Shown: one piece after another, positions 37,118 through 46,275 of the stretch
Layout of the letters: each line of letters begins with the position of its first letter
Numbering within the stretch: position 1 is the first letter of the stretch
Assembly (NCBI RefSeq): GCF_900156105.1
Contig: NZ_FTMS01000013.1
Span: forward strand, 56,709-120,708
Origin: Alkalispirochaeta americana
GTDB lineage: Bacteria; Spirochaetota; Spirochaetia; DSM-27196; Alkalispirochaetaceae
Direction: 5' to 3'
Length of the DNA: 64,000 nt
The notes under the pieces: generated by a model
What the model was told of the DNA's origin: nothing
The model's database searches: none
Seen by the model: the letters and a program-made list of their open reading frames with translations, nothing else
Program-made: the position numbers and the translations under genes

Positions 37118-38070
37118 GAAATTGTCTCCTCGTAAAGCCAGGTGCTCAAATAACGCTCTCCCGTATCGCACACGACGGTGACGATGGTCTTTCCCTGGTA
37201 GGCCGGGTCCGCAGCCAGCTGTAGAGCCGCGTGGATATTCGCCCCCGCCGAAATGCCCGAGAAGATTCCCTCTTCGCGGGCAAGTCGCCGGGCTGCTTCG
37301 CCCGATTCCTCGGCCGTCACCTGGATAATCCTGTCCAACAGGGTTGTATCGAGAATTTCCGGAATAAAACCCGCTCCGATTCCCTGGATCATGTGGGGAC
37401 CCGGATCTCCCCCGGAGAGAACCGGTGATCCTGCGGGTTCTACCGCCACAAGCTGGACCTCCGGTTTCTGTGCCCGCAGAGCCCTCCCCGTACCAGTGAT
37501 GGTTCCTCCCGTACCTACGCCTGCCACAAAGACATCCACTTCCCCCCGGGTATCGCGCCAGATTTCCGGACCCGTGGTCCTCTCGTGCACGGCCGGGTTT
37601 GCGGCATTGGAAAATTGCGACATCATGACTGCCCCGGGCGTTTCCTCCACGATTTCCCGGGCACGCTCCACAGCTCCCTTCATTCCCCGGGAACCATCGG
37701 TCAGTTCCAGCCTGGCCCCCAGAGCAATCAGCAGACGACGTCGTTCGAGACTCATCGTCTCGGGCATGGTGAGAATCACCTTATAGCCCTTGGCGGCACC
37801 CACGTAGGCCAGGGCGATGCCGGTGTTCCCGCTGGTGGCCTCCACTATGGTGGCCCCCTGGGACAGGGCCCCCGATTCTTCGGCTGCTTCAATCATGGCA
37901 CGGCCAATTCTATCCTTCACGGAGCCCAGAGGGTTCCGGTTTTCCAGTTTCACCAGAACCGTTCCCGGGAGGCCCTCACTCATCTTCCGCAGCTCTACCA
38001 GGGGAGTGTTCCCGATCGTGTCGATAACCGTCATAGTTTTCATCTTTTCCATACCCTTTATCTCTCCCAT
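37114..38070 (-). CDS. cysK: Cysteine synthase A (O-acetylserine sulfhydrylase)
   Basis: Forms cysteine from O-acetylserine and sulfide. It has 318 residues. IDTIGNTPLVEL, the PLP lysine in NPLGSVKDRIG, the substrate loop EATSGNTGIAL, the phosphate loop GVGTGGTITGTGRALR and EEGIFSGISAGAN are all present. The ATG at 38070 was chosen for GGAGGT seven bases upstream; ATGs slightly downstream would also keep the domain whole. Its stop overlaps the metY start. An Rrf2-family regulator is encoded 87 bp upstream; in Bacillus the Rrf2 protein CymR binds CysK itself to sense O-acetylserine. Confidence 0.96.
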   Translation of the reverse strand: MGEIKGMEKMKTMTVIDTIGNTPLVELRKMSEGLPGTVLVKLENRNPLGSVKDRIGRAMIEAAEESGALSQGATIVEATSGNTGIALAYVGAAKGYKVILTMPETMSLERRRLLIALGARLELTDGSRGMKGAVERAREIVEETPGAVMMSQFSNAANPAVHERTTGPEIWRDTRGEVDVFVAGVGTGGTITGTGRALRAQKPEVQLVAVEPAGSPVLSGGDPGPHMIQGIGAGFIPEILDTTLLDRIIQVTAEESGEAARRLAREEGIFSGISAGANIHAALQLAADPAYQGKTIVTVVCDTGERYLSTWLYEETIS

Positions 38071-38157
38071 GCCTCTGACCTCCGTGAGATATCTTCCTGT
38101 ACGAGTTCCGGAATTCACCGGATCATCAATACAATAATCATCAAAACCGAAAAACCA

Positions 38158-38574
38158 TCATATCGAGTAGTCTGAGGATCTCTGAAGCGCCTGCCACTTC
38201 AAAACTACCTCCGCCAGGGATGCCCCTTTCGCCTGTTCTACAAAGCTTCGTTGCAAGTCCTCCAGAAAGGGTTCTTCGCTCCCTGCCCTGTCTTCCTGTT
38301 GACGATGGGAACAGCGAAGGAATTCAGGATCTGTCAGGTTCAGGACATCCACAAAACCGATTGTAGAGGGCTCCCTCACAATCCGGTATCCGCCGGATTT
38401 CCCCCTGGAACTTTCCAGCATCCCCCCCCGGCGCAGATCAGCCAGAATCGATTCCAGATATTTCTGTGGTATTTCACAACGCCGGGAAATATCTCCTGCT
38501 GAAGCCCTGCGATCTTCCTGAAGCGAGAGATGTATCAGGGCTCTCAGGGCGTAACGTGTTTTTTGCGACCACAC
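38158..38574 (-). CDS. Rrf2 family transcriptional regulator (CymR-like by context)
   Basis: A 138-residue winged-helix regulator. SQKTRYALRALIHLSL and SAGDISRRCEIPQKYLESILADLRRGGMLESSRGKSGGYRI form the Rrf2 DNA-binding domain. It lacks the three-cysteine cluster of IscR/NsrR, having one Cys in EFLRCSHRQQ, so an Fe-S cofactor is unlikely, as in CymR. The GTG at 38574 follows GGAG at eight bases; an ATG at 38619 is possible but lies in the palindrome region. Position ahead of cysK-metY suggests repression of sulfur amino acid synthesis. Confidence 0.9.
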   Translation of the reverse strand: MWSQKTRYALRALIHLSLQEDRRASAGDISRRCEIPQKYLESILADLRRGGMLESSRGKSGGYRIVREPSTIGFVDVLNLTDPEFLRCSHRQQEDRAGSEEPFLEDLQRSFVEQAKGASLAEVVLKWQALQRSSDYSI

Positions 38575-38587
38575 AGCAAAGACTCCA

Positions 38588-38603
38588 TAATCATGTATGA
38601 TTA
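38588..38603. promoter_or_regulatory. Perfect palindrome ahead of the Rrf2 gene (operator candidate)
   Basis: TAATCAT-GT-ATGATTA, 7-bp arms with a 2-bp centre, 14 bp before the GTG start and just downstream of a TTGACC-17-TATCCT promoter on the minus strand. The placement fits autorepression. I did not find an equal site ahead of cysK. Confidence 0.5.
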
Positions 38604-38706
38604 CAGGATAATATACCATACAATTTTGGTCAACCTTTTATCAACAAACTTTCCGCGCCGTACCTCCTGCGTTGTATCCTTCGAAGCTGGATGCTTTCGG
38701 CAGATC

Positions 38707-38756
38707 GGGTCCGATGCCTGGGTCCGATGCCTGGGTCCGATGCCTGGGTCCGGTGG
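38707..38756. repeat. 13-bp tandem repeat, three exact copies plus a partial
   Basis: gggtccgatgcct at 38707-38719, 38720-38732 and 38733-38745, then gggtccggtgg. It lies between the divergent rrf2 and M16 peptidase genes. Confidence 0.9.
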
Positions 38757-38783
38757 ACGATAATCCGTCGGCGGTTGTATTTT
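38754..38783 (+). promoter_or_regulatory. Promoter candidate of the M16 peptidase (leaderless type)
   Basis: TGGACG (38754-38759), 18-bp spacer, TATTTT (38778-38783), seven bases to the ATG at 38791. No ribosome site is present. Confidence 0.4.
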
Positions 38784-38790
38784 CCATCTC

Positions 38791-41700
38791 ATGAAGCGTC
38801 GATACAGCATCTTTTCAGCGCCCCTGGTTTCGGTCCGGCGGTTTTTCTCTCACCGGGAAATATCTGCCCTGGTGATCGCTCTTTTCCTGGGCCTGGCCAT
38901 CGTCCTTACGCCCCTTGCCGCAGGAGGGCGACGGGAAAAGCCTCAACCGCAGCCTTCTGCGGAGGAGATCATCCCTTCCCGGGAGAGCCTGAATACCAGC
39001 GCCCCTCGGGAAGCCCCCTCCTTTCTGGAGGAAGAACTTCCCTTCTCCCGGGACATCCGCCGGGGAACTCTCGAGAACGGTCTCGATTTCTTTCTCAAAT
39101 CTCACTCCTGGCCGGAAGAAACAGTGGTACTGCGTCTCGTGGTGGATGCAGGAAGCGTCCTGGAGGAGGAAGACCAGCGGGGCCTGGCCCACTTCGTGGA
39201 GCACATGGCGTTCAACGGCACAGAATCTTTCCCTGAGGGTGAGCTCGTGGCGTATCTGGAGAGTCTGGGCCGACGCTTCGGTCCCGACATAAACGCCTAC
39301 ACCAGCTTTGACGAGACGGTCTACAAACTCGAGCTCCCCGGAAAAGACGAAGATGCGCTCCGGCAGGGATTTCAGGTGATGAAAGAGTGGGCGTCGGCTC
39401 TTACCTTTGACAACGATGCGATTGATCGTGAACGGGGAGTGATCGTGGAAGAATGGCGCCGGGGTCGAGGTGCGGCGGGTCGCATCATGGACCAGCACAT
39501 TCCCGTCATTTTTCAGGGATCACGCTACGCCCGGCGCCTGCCCATCGGCGACATGGAGGTGGTGAGAACCGCCCCCAGGGAACGGCTGGTAGATTTTTTT
39601 GAACGCTGGTACCGCCCGGATAACATGGCTCTCATCGTCGTGGGCGATCTCCCTCTGGACAAACTGGAGGAGCTTACCCGTCACTATCTGGGATCAATTC
39701 CTGCGCCCGACACGCCCCTGGAACGAACTCGGCATCCCGGTCCTTCCGGAGAAGGCCGACGTGTCAGCATCGCCTCCGATGCCGAGGCCACCGCGAACAG
39801 AATCTCGCTCTACGGGCTGTCCCCCCACACACCCCAGAGAACTGTGGGCGATTACCGCCAGGCCCTGGTGCTGAATCTCTTTTCCTCTATCATGAACGAG
39901 CGTCTGCGCGAGGAAACCCGGTCGCCCGATTCTCCGCTCTCGAGCGGGGGCGTGGGAATGAGTTCTTTTCTTCACGATACGGAAATCGCCGTCGCCCAGG
40001 CCGTTGCACGAAACGAAAAAGTTCGGGAGGCCCTGGAGGTGCTGGTAACAGAACTTGAGCGAGTTCGGAGATTCGGCTTCAGCGAGGGAGAACTCCACCG
40101 GGCAAGAGCACGGATGATTCAGGGTATCGATAACGCCCTGATCAACGCTGATACTCGGGAATCGGCATCCCTGGCAGACGAGCTGGTACGCCACCGGACC
40201 CGGCAGGAACCGGTTCCGGGGATAGACTATGAACACCGGCTCTACCACGACCTTCTGCCGGAGATCACCCTGGAAGAGGTGTCAGCCCAGGTATCGCGCT
40301 TTCTGGAGAGCCCGGAGCTGGTCCTGCTGGCGAGCCTCCGCGATGACGGCCAGGGCCGACTCCCCGACGGAAGCCCTCTTCCCTCCCGGGATGAGCTACT
40401 CCACATCATCGACGATGTGAAAACCCGTCCCCTGACGCCTCCAGACAAGGAGGACCGGCAGGAACTTCTTTCCACGACGCCTGCCGAAGGAGGAAAGATC
40501 CTGGAACGGCGGGACCACCCCCAGGTTGAAACCCGGGAGTTTCTCCTCTCCAACGGAATTCGCTTGTTTGTTCGTCCCAGTGATTACCGCAGCGACGAGA
40601 TTCTCTTTGCGGCCCACAGTCCCGGGGGATTCCAGAAGATAACCGATCCTCTCGTGACTGCAGCACGGCTGGCACCGGCTGTGGCCAGCGAGAGCGGTCT
40701 TGGAGAGCTCTCGGCCTCGGCCCTGGAGCGGGCCCTGGCAGGACGGTCGGTCCGGATTTCCACCGACATAGGCCTCACGGCAGAACGCATGACAGGGTCC
40801 ACCCGGCAGGAAGACCTGGAAACTCTTTTTCAGCTCCTCTATCTGAATCTTGCAAGCCCCCGTTTTGACCAGGCGGCACTGGATACGGTGAAACAACAAC
40901 ACCTTCAAGCGCTACGGGGCCGCGACGCCTCTCCCCAGGGGATTTTCCAGCGGCAATTTCAGGAACTCTACAGCGCAGGAGACCCGCGAAAAGCACCCCT
41001 GACAATAGCCAAAGTGGAGGCGATAACTCTCGAAGAGGTGCAGTTGGCCCACCAACAGTGGTTCCACGATACCCGGGAGATCGCTCTCTTCTTTACCGGC
41101 TCCCTGGATCCGGAGGAGACAGCCCGACTGGCCGCCGACTACCTGGGAGGAATAGCTCCCCCCGGTGAGCCCCATCACCCCGTGAAAGAAGAGGATAGGG
41201 CCTTTCCCTCCCGAAGTTTCTCCCTCCCGGGAGAGCTCATCCAGGAAACGGTCAGAGCAGGCAGCGAAGAAATTGCCCAAGTAGCGATCCTCTTCCACAA
41301 TGACTATTCCTGGTCCCAGGAGGAGAACCACCGCTGGAACAGCCTGGGAGACCTGCTCAATCTCCGTCTTCGTGAAGTGATCCGCGAGGAAGAGGGCGGC
41401 ACCTACGGTGTCCGGGCCACCGCCTGGCGCCAGCAGCTACCGGACCCCCAGGCTTTTCTGCAGATCAGCTTTGGAATGGACCCCGAGCGAAGTCATGACC
41501 TGATCCAGCGAACCCTGGAGGTCCTTCAGGAGGTTCTGGATGAACCGGCTTCGGAAAGCGCCCTCCAGCGGATCAAGGCGCAACAGCGAGAGCGATACCG
41601 CCGAAATCAGCGGGAAAACAGCTACTGGCTGAACTCGCTTGTTTTCTCCTGGGAACAGGGCCGTGATTTTGCTGCGATCCTGGATCTTCCGGATTTAATC

Positions 41701-41799
41701 GAATCCCTCTCGGCCGAGGATATCCAGAGCGCTGCCCGCCGATATATCCACATGGACCAACGCCTGGAGGTCCTTCTTTTACCGGGCCTGGTCGAATAA
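38791..41799 (+). CDS. M16 family zinc metallopeptidase, two-domain (PqqL-like)
   Basis: An envelope-facing peptidase of 1002 residues. An N-terminal membrane anchor (about 24-46) is followed by a first M16 unit with the inverted zinc motif HFVEH (His134, Glu137, His138) and third ligand Glu214 (DRERGVIVEEW). The second half (about 560-1000) repeats the fold without a zinc site but keeps the C-terminal EEGGTYGVRATAWRQ and AQQRERYRRN segments that form the closing half. Two M16 repeats in one chain is the PqqL/insulysin arrangement. Substrates are usually peptides. It stands alone with its own promoter, and a long hairpin follows the stop. Confidence 0.93.
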   Translation: MKRRYSIFSAPLVSVRRFFSHREISALVIALFLGLAIVLTPLAAGGRREKPQPQPSAEEIIPSRESLNTSAPREAPSFLEEELPFSRDIRRGTLENGLDFFLKSHSWPEETVVLRLVVDAGSVLEEEDQRGLAHFVEHMAFNGTESFPEGELVAYLESLGRRFGPDINAYTSFDETVYKLELPGKDEDALRQGFQVMKEWASALTFDNDAIDRERGVIVEEWRRGRGAAGRIMDQHIPVIFQGSRYARRLPIGDMEVVRTAPRERLVDFFERWYRPDNMALIVVGDLPLDKLEELTRHYLGSIPAPDTPLERTRHPGPSGEGRRVSIASDAEATANRISLYGLSPHTPQRTVGDYRQALVLNLFSSIMNERLREETRSPDSPLSSGGVGMSSFLHDTEIAVAQAVARNEKVREALEVLVTELERVRRFGFSEGELHRARARMIQGIDNALINADTRESASLADELVRHRTRQEPVPGIDYEHRLYHDLLPEITLEEVSAQVSRFLESPELVLLASLRDDGQGRLPDGSPLPSRDELLHIIDDVKTRPLTPPDKEDRQELLSTTPAEGGKILERRDHPQVETREFLLSNGIRLFVRPSDYRSDEILFAAHSPGGFQKITDPLVTAARLAPAVASESGLGELSASALERALAGRSVRISTDIGLTAERMTGSTRQEDLETLFQLLYLNLASPRFDQAALDTVKQQHLQALRGRDASPQGIFQRQFQELYSAGDPRKAPLTIAKVEAITLEEVQLAHQQWFHDTREIALFFTGSLDPEETARLAADYLGGIAPPGEPHHPVKEEDRAFPSRSFSLPGELIQETVRAGSEEIAQVAILFHNDYSWSQEENHRWNSLGDLLNLRLREVIREEEGGTYGVRATAWRQQLPDPQAFLQISFGMDPERSHDLIQRTLEVLQEVLDEPASESALQRIKAQQRERYRRNQRENSYWLNSLVFSWEQGRDFAAILDLPDLIESLSAEDIQSAARRYIHMDQRLEVLLLPGLVE

Positions 41800-41810
41800 C
41801 GTTTAACCAA

Positions 41811-41852
41811 AGGCCGGACTCTGTCCTGATCGTTTCGGGACAGGTCCGGCCT
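41811..41852 (+). terminator. Long hairpin after the M16 peptidase gene
   Basis: Arms AGGCCGGAC-T-CTGTCC and GGACAG-GTCCGGCCT around an 11-base loop, with one bulged T. No T-run follows, so it may act as a Rho-linked or RNA-stabilising structure rather than a classic intrinsic terminator. Confidence 0.5.
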
Positions 41853-41978
41853 GATCCGTTCCAAAACAATCCGGAAATCGGGCGTAACCAGGACACAGGG
41901 GTGTCGCCTTTCCTCTGATACCATGCGCTATCTACCATGAGAAACCAGGGTAGAATCATGAACCCTAGGAGGAAGACG

Positions 41979-42428
41979 ATGGAAATCAAGGAACGGCAGG
42001 AAGAAAAGACAGTTTCGATCAGGACGACCGTGTCGCTGCACAATCTGCCCGACACCCTCACAGAGGTCTACGGAGAACTCATGGAATACCTTCAGCGCCA
42101 GAAGGAAACCATGACGGGGTATCCCTTTGTGATGTATCATAACCACGATATGGAAGCCTTGGACATAGAAGCGGGATTCCCCGTGGAGAAGGTTCTTCCC
42201 GACGAAGGGCGCGTCCGGGCGAGCCGCATTCCCGGTGGAAAGGTGCTCTCGGCCGTCCATACCGGCCCCTATACCACTCTGGAAAAAAGCTATACCCCTC
42301 TGATGACGCACATCGAAGAGACAGGTCTCAAGGTAACTCCCTGGATGTACGAACTCTACCTGAACTGCCCCGACGAGACTCCCCCGGAAAAACTGCAGAC
42401 GGAGATCTGTTTTCCCCTGGCCGAATGA
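41979..42428 (+). CDS. GyrI-like small-molecule-binding domain protein
   Basis: A 149-residue stand-alone GyrI/effector-binding (SHS2-type) domain, the ligand domain found behind AraC or MerR regulators. YGELMEYLQRQKETMTGYPFVMYHNHDMEALDIEAGFPVE and VLSAVHTGPYTTLEKSYTPLMTHIEETGLKV match the family, including the acidic residue in the ligand pocket. No DNA-binding domain is present. AGGAGG stands six bases before the ATG at 41979. Similar stand-alone proteins are thought to bind or hydrolyse xenobiotics; the ligand is unknown. Confidence 0.85.
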   Translation: MEIKERQEEKTVSIRTTVSLHNLPDTLTEVYGELMEYLQRQKETMTGYPFVMYHNHDMEALDIEAGFPVEKVLPDEGRVRASRIPGGKVLSAVHTGPYTTLEKSYTPLMTHIEETGLKVTPWMYELYLNCPDETPPEKLQTEICFPLAE

Positions 42429-42456
42429 TCCAGCGACAAAACAGCGCAGGGATCTC

Positions 42457-42484
42457 CGGGCGGGCACACCAATCGGCCCGCCCG
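42457..42484. terminator. GC-rich hairpin between convergent genes
   Basis: CGGGCGGGC / GCCCGCCCG, nine base pairs around a 10-base loop, midway between the GyrI-like and cyclo-ligase genes. There is no T-run on either side. Confidence 0.35.
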
Positions 42485-42508
42485 ATCGCCACGGGAGAAC
42501 ATAAAGGG

Positions 42509-43105
42509 TCAGGAGAATGCTGTCAGGGAATCCCTCAGGACCCTGGTGACAGCTACGTCCCAGGGGTCGCACGGCACCTCAGGGACAACCTGGCATCCGA
42601 AGGCAACGCCCAGAAGGGCTATGCCGGGATCGACCCTGGTCAGCCAGCGGTCGTAATAGCCCCCACCCCGACCCAGACGCCTCCCCTGAAGATCAAAGGC
42701 CCGTCCCGGGATAATCACTATCGATGCATTTCCCGGGATTGCTTCTGAATCGTCTTTCCCCGAGGGTTGCAGGAACCCCAGGCGATGCCGCTCCAGAGAG
42801 AGACAGGGGGAATTTTCTCGCTCCGGGAAGGCACGAAAAAAAGCCATCTCTTTCTTCCCCTCCCCCACCCGGGGAAGAAACACTTCCTTTCCCTCTTTTC
42901 GGGCAGCGAGCAGAAGCTCCGAGAGATCCACCTCGTCGTCCATGGCCGAATAGGCAAAAACAGAATCGCTTTGGCCCCAGGCCGAAAGCTCCAGAATCTG
43001 CCCGATAATCTGCTCCTGGGCAGCAGAACGCACCAATGGATCAAGTTCACGAACCGTTCTCGAAAGGCTGGAGCGGAGATTTTTTTTGTTCATCCTGTTG
43101 TTCAT
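42509..43105 (-). CDS. 5-formyltetrahydrofolate cyclo-ligase
   Basis: Converts 5-formyl-THF to 5,10-methenyl-THF using ATP. It has 198 residues. KKNLRSSLSRTVREL opens the family domain. The ATP/folate signature near the C-terminus is complete: IIPGRAFDLQGRRLGRGGGYYDRWL, with the basic and GRGGGYYDR residues that bind nucleotide. The ATG at 43105 has no ribosome site; a second ATG three codons in (MNKKNLRSS) is an alternative. It is convergent with the GyrI-like gene. Confidence 0.93.
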   Translation of the reverse strand: MNNRMNKKNLRSSLSRTVRELDPLVRSAAQEQIIGQILELSAWGQSDSVFAYSAMDDEVDLSELLLAARKEGKEVFLPRVGEGKKEMAFFRAFPERENSPCLSLERHRLGFLQPSGKDDSEAIPGNASIVIIPGRAFDLQGRRLGRGGGYYDRWLTRVDPGIALLGVAFGCQVVPEVPCDPWDVAVTRVLRDSLTAFS

Positions 43106-43119
43106 GTTGTGAAATGTGA

Positions 43120-43145
43120 ATCGAGGATCGAGGATCGAGGATCGA
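43120..43145. repeat. 7-bp tandem repeat (atcgagg x3 plus partial)
   Basis: Three exact units at 43120-43140 followed by atcga, adjacent to the terminator of the LPP20-like gene. Confidence 0.85.
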
Positions 43146-43177
43146 AAAAAGGCCGCCCCGGTTACCCGGCGGCGGCC
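43145..43177 (-). terminator. Intrinsic terminator of the LPP20-like lipoprotein gene
   Basis: On the minus strand GGCCGCC...GGCGGCC with a nested CCGG...CCGG core (43177-43151), followed by six T residues (43150-43145). Confidence 0.88.
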
Positions 43178-43246
43178 CCCACTGGTGATGCGCCCAGGAG
43201 GAGAAACCCCTCCCGGACGCCCCGCTTGCCTCCCTCCGGAATCAGT

Positions 43247-43813
43247 CTAGCGCTGAGATCCGGCTGCGGGAGGATTGTTCTGCAACTGTGCGTCCAGCGC
43301 CTGAAGCGCCTGATCAGCCTTGAACTCGGCAAAGGCAGCGTCCTCGTTCCGCTGGAACGCCTCGCCTGCAGCCTGGGCAAAGCCGCTCAAGGGATAGCTC
43401 ACCAGAGCATAGATCGTTCCGTCGGGACCCTGTTCAACCTGGTCGGTGCGGGCACCCTGGAGGGTTGTCTCCGTTACCTGCCGGGAGATGGTCTCGACAA
43501 AGCTGATAACCTGGACGTTGCCATCCATGCCCGCTTCCTGGGCGTAGTCCGTGATGGCCGCCTGGATCGCTGCGTTCATCTGGAACGCGATGTCCTCACG
43601 GGCCCGGGAGACGGCCATGCGGCGGGAGGTGTCCAGGGTGGACATCTTGGCTGAACCGACACCGTAGATGGCATCGTCGGCTTGGGGCGGGTTCAGATAG
43701 AAACTGGGAAGTCCCGGGGGAGCCTGCTCGGGTGTGGGAGCGGGGGCTGATCCGCACCCGATAACCAGAACCAGGGCAAGAGCAACCGTCAGGAACGCAA
43801 TACTTTTCTTCAT
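43247..43813 (-). CDS. LPP20-like lipoprotein
   Basis: A 188-residue predicted lipoprotein. The signal peptide MKKSIAFLTVALALVLVIGC ends in lipobox VIGC, with lipidated Cys at residue 20. The mature part resembles the LPP20 family (PPQADDAIYGVGSAKMSTLDTSRRMAVSRAREDIAFQM), a fold shared with other outer-membrane lipoproteins of Helicobacter and spirochaetes. The C-terminus is Gln/Ala-rich. AGGAGG lies seven bases before the ATG and a TATAAT -10 at 43868-43863. It is divergent from the enzyme I gene and ends in a strong terminator, so it is monocistronic. Confidence 0.85.
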   Translation of the reverse strand: MKKSIAFLTVALALVLVIGCGSAPAPTPEQAPPGLPSFYLNPPQADDAIYGVGSAKMSTLDTSRRMAVSRAREDIAFQMNAAIQAAITDYAQEAGMDGNVQVISFVETISRQVTETTLQGARTDQVEQGPDGTIYALVSYPLSGFAQAAGEAFQRNEDAAFAEFKADQALQALDAQLQNNPPAAGSQR

Positions 43814-43934
43814 CGTAGATTCCTCCTGTTAATTCGTCACATCTGTGACATTCACTACGGTAATTATAGTCTCAGTGAAATACCTTTTCCATAGTTCCGG
43901 CACGAAAAAACTTTTTTCTCGCGCAAAAAGCGTC

Positions 43935-43940
43935 TATTAT
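43935..43940 (+). promoter_or_regulatory. -10 element of the GAF-enzyme I gene (leaderless type)
   Basis: TATTAT ends six bases before the GTG at 43947. The -35 region is a T-run (43912-43917) and matches poorly. Confidence 0.4.
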
Positions 43941-43946
43941 AGGGGC

Positions 43947-46214
43947 GTGACACAATTCAACAGCCTGGCTCTGATAAATGCAGTAACCGACCTGGCGGAA
44001 CTTCTGGGGCGGCGGACCACCGTGGAGGGCTTCCTTCAGGATCTTGTAGCAACCGTGGCAAATCATCTCGGGTCTGACGTATGCTCGGTCTATCTCTACG
44101 ATGTAGAGCAGGACCTTCTGGTGCTGCGGGCAACCCGGGGACTAAACCCTCTCCTCCTGGGGAAGGTCCGCCTGAATCCGGGCGAGGGCCTCACGGGGCA
44201 GGCCTTTCTCAAGAACAGTCCTATCCTGGAACGAAACGCTGCCGCCTCGAGCATGAACAAGGCGATTCCGGACCTGGGGGAAGATGACTACCCGGCCTTT
44301 CTGGGAGTCCCGATCAAGCGCAACGACCTGGGAATCGGTGTACTGACCCTGCAATACCGCGACGCCGATTCGATAGATCCCCAGGCCCTGCGCGCCCTGC
44401 GCACCCTGGCATCTCACCTGGCATCGACCCTTGAGAATGTTGCTGCCCTCTACGAACTTCACGAAGAACCATCACAAGGGACTCCCTCGGAGGAAAAGCC
44501 CTTTGAAGCAGGCTTGCTTCAGGGAACCAGCGCCTCCAGGGGAATAGCCATCGGCCTTCTGGAATACCTGGACGGCCGTGTTATCGACCGATCCCTGCCA
44601 ATCCAGCGATCCATCGAGGATGCAATCGAGCTGAGCACGCGCCAGCTCCAGGAACTTCAGCACAAGGTTGATCAGTCTCTCTCGGATGTGGCCCTGATGA
44701 TCTTCAGCTCTCACCTGCTGATGCTTCGGGACGAGAGCTTCGTAGGGCGTATGGTTGATCTTGCCCTGGACGGCAGCGACCCCCGGGAAGCGGTAGAATC
44801 GGTGGTGGCTGATTTCTCCAGCCGCTTCGCCGCAATTCCGGACCCACGGTTTCAGGAAAAAGCCCAGGACGTCCAGGATCTGGGCAACCGGATCATGCGA
44901 AATCTCCAGGCCCTGGAAGACAAGGACGGAGACTATCGGGGCCACGTTGTGGTGGTCCAGGATCTCTTTCCCTCGGAACTGGTGAAACTCCACCTGCAAA
45001 AGGTGGAGGGAGTGATCTTCGCAGGGGGAGGAGCCACCAGCCATGTGGCCATTCTGGCCCAGTCCCTGCATCTTCCTGTAGTGGGAACCGGTGATCCCCG
45101 GCTCTTTTCCATTCCTTCGGGGGTCCACGTGGTGGTGGACGCCGAAGACGGGAAAGTAATCGTCGCCCCGGGCCGGGAGGTCCTGGAGGCTTATCGCCAG
45201 CGATTGCGGCCGCTCCTGCGCCAGGCCCGTCACCCGGGGGAAGAAAAGATCCCCTCGCCCCTCCTCAGCGCCGACGGCATACCCCTGACACTTTTGGCAA
45301 ACGCGAATCTCGTCAAGGACGCCCGGAGCGCCTTCTCCCTGGGTGCCCAGGGAATCGGGCTGTACCGGAGCGAGTTTCCCTTCCTGATACGCAACGGATT
45401 TCCCACCGAAGAGGAGCAGTACAACGTGTACCTGAGGGTGGTTGAGGAAACTCCCGGACTTCCCGTGGGGTTTCGAACCCTTGATCTGGGGGGGGACAAA
45501 CTTCTCAGCAGTCAGGTGGGGCGTGAGGACAACCCCTTCCTGGGGTACCGGGGAATCCGGTTTCTCCTGGATCACCGGGATCTTTTTCGGGATCAGCTGC
45601 GGGCGATGCTCCGGGCAGGTCACGGGGCAGAGATCAGCATCCAGTTTCCCATGATCGCTTCTCTGGATGAGTTCCGGACAGCCCGGGAGGAAGTGTTGCG
45701 ATCCATCGCCGATCTTCAGGCGGAGGGCATCCCCTGCCACACCGCCCCACAGCTGGGCGTGATGGTGGAGCTTCCTGCCACAATCGAAATAGCCCGGGAT
45801 CTGGCGCAGGAAGCAGATTTTTTCTCCATCGGCACCAACGATCTGATCATGTACATGCTCGCGGCCGATCGAGCGAACCATCGGGTTGCCTCGCTCTACC
45901 GCTCGGTTCATCCCGGTGTCTTGCGTGCCCTTCAGCGACTCACTGAAGTAGCTCATGACACAGGTCGCCCCATCTCGGTCTGCGGAGCCACAGCCGAAGA
46001 TCCGGCGATGATCCTTTTCTATCTCGGTATCGGGATCACCCGCCTCAGCGTAGATGCAACCTCGCTTCTCGGGGTTGCCCGAATCCTTCAAGGCATATCC
46101 CTGAGCGAGGCCCAGGAACGCGCCCGGCGGATGCTCTCTACTTCCACTCTGGCGGAACTAGACAGCCTTGCCTGCGCCATCCGGGGCGAGTTTTCCCAGG
46201 AAGGGAGAGAGTAA
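43947..46214 (+). CDS. ptsP: GAF-domain phosphoenolpyruvate-protein phosphotransferase (PtsP/EI-Ntr type)
   Basis: First component of a regulatory phosphotransferase chain: autophosphorylates from PEP and passes phosphate to an HPr-type protein. It has 755 residues from a GTG at 43947. A GAF domain (about 15-165) is the mark of the nitrogen-type enzyme I. GTSASRGIAIG begins the EI N-domain; the phospho-histidine lies in FAGGGATSHVAILAQS; the PEP barrel has GIGLYRSEFPFL, RTLDLGGDK, PMIASLDEF, SIGTNDLIMYMLAADR and active-site Cys in VCGATAEDP. The usual CGE is CGA, so a neighbouring acidic residue is lost. No HPr or EIIA gene is nearby. Upstream in-frame ATG codons give a leader without similarity. 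Confidence 0.93.
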   Translation: MTQFNSLALINAVTDLAELLGRRTTVEGFLQDLVATVANHLGSDVCSVYLYDVEQDLLVLRATRGLNPLLLGKVRLNPGEGLTGQAFLKNSPILERNAAASSMNKAIPDLGEDDYPAFLGVPIKRNDLGIGVLTLQYRDADSIDPQALRALRTLASHLASTLENVAALYELHEEPSQGTPSEEKPFEAGLLQGTSASRGIAIGLLEYLDGRVIDRSLPIQRSIEDAIELSTRQLQELQHKVDQSLSDVALMIFSSHLLMLRDESFVGRMVDLALDGSDPREAVESVVADFSSRFAAIPDPRFQEKAQDVQDLGNRIMRNLQALEDKDGDYRGHVVVVQDLFPSELVKLHLQKVEGVIFAGGGATSHVAILAQSLHLPVVGTGDPRLFSIPSGVHVVVDAEDGKVIVAPGREVLEAYRQRLRPLLRQARHPGEEKIPSPLLSADGIPLTLLANANLVKDARSAFSLGAQGIGLYRSEFPFLIRNGFPTEEEQYNVYLRVVEETPGLPVGFRTLDLGGDKLLSSQVGREDNPFLGYRGIRFLLDHRDLFRDQLRAMLRAGHGAEISIQFPMIASLDEFRTAREEVLRSIADLQAEGIPCHTAPQLGVMVELPATIEIARDLAQEADFFSIGTNDLIMYMLAADRANHRVASLYRSVHPGVLRALQRLTEVAHDTGRPISVCGATAEDPAMILFYLGIGITRLSVDATSLLGVARILQGISLSEAQERARRMLSTSTLAELDSLACAIRGEFSQEGRE

Positions 46215-46241
46215 CACAGCCCGGGTGTCTGGTGGGCCGCA

Positions 46242-46275
46242 CCTGATGGCCTGGCTAACCTGATGGCCTGGCTAA
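46242..46275. repeat. 17-bp tandem duplication
   Basis: Two exact copies of cctgatggcctggctaa (46242-46258 and 46259-46275). The second copy carries the stop codon of the algH-like gene. Confidence 0.9.
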
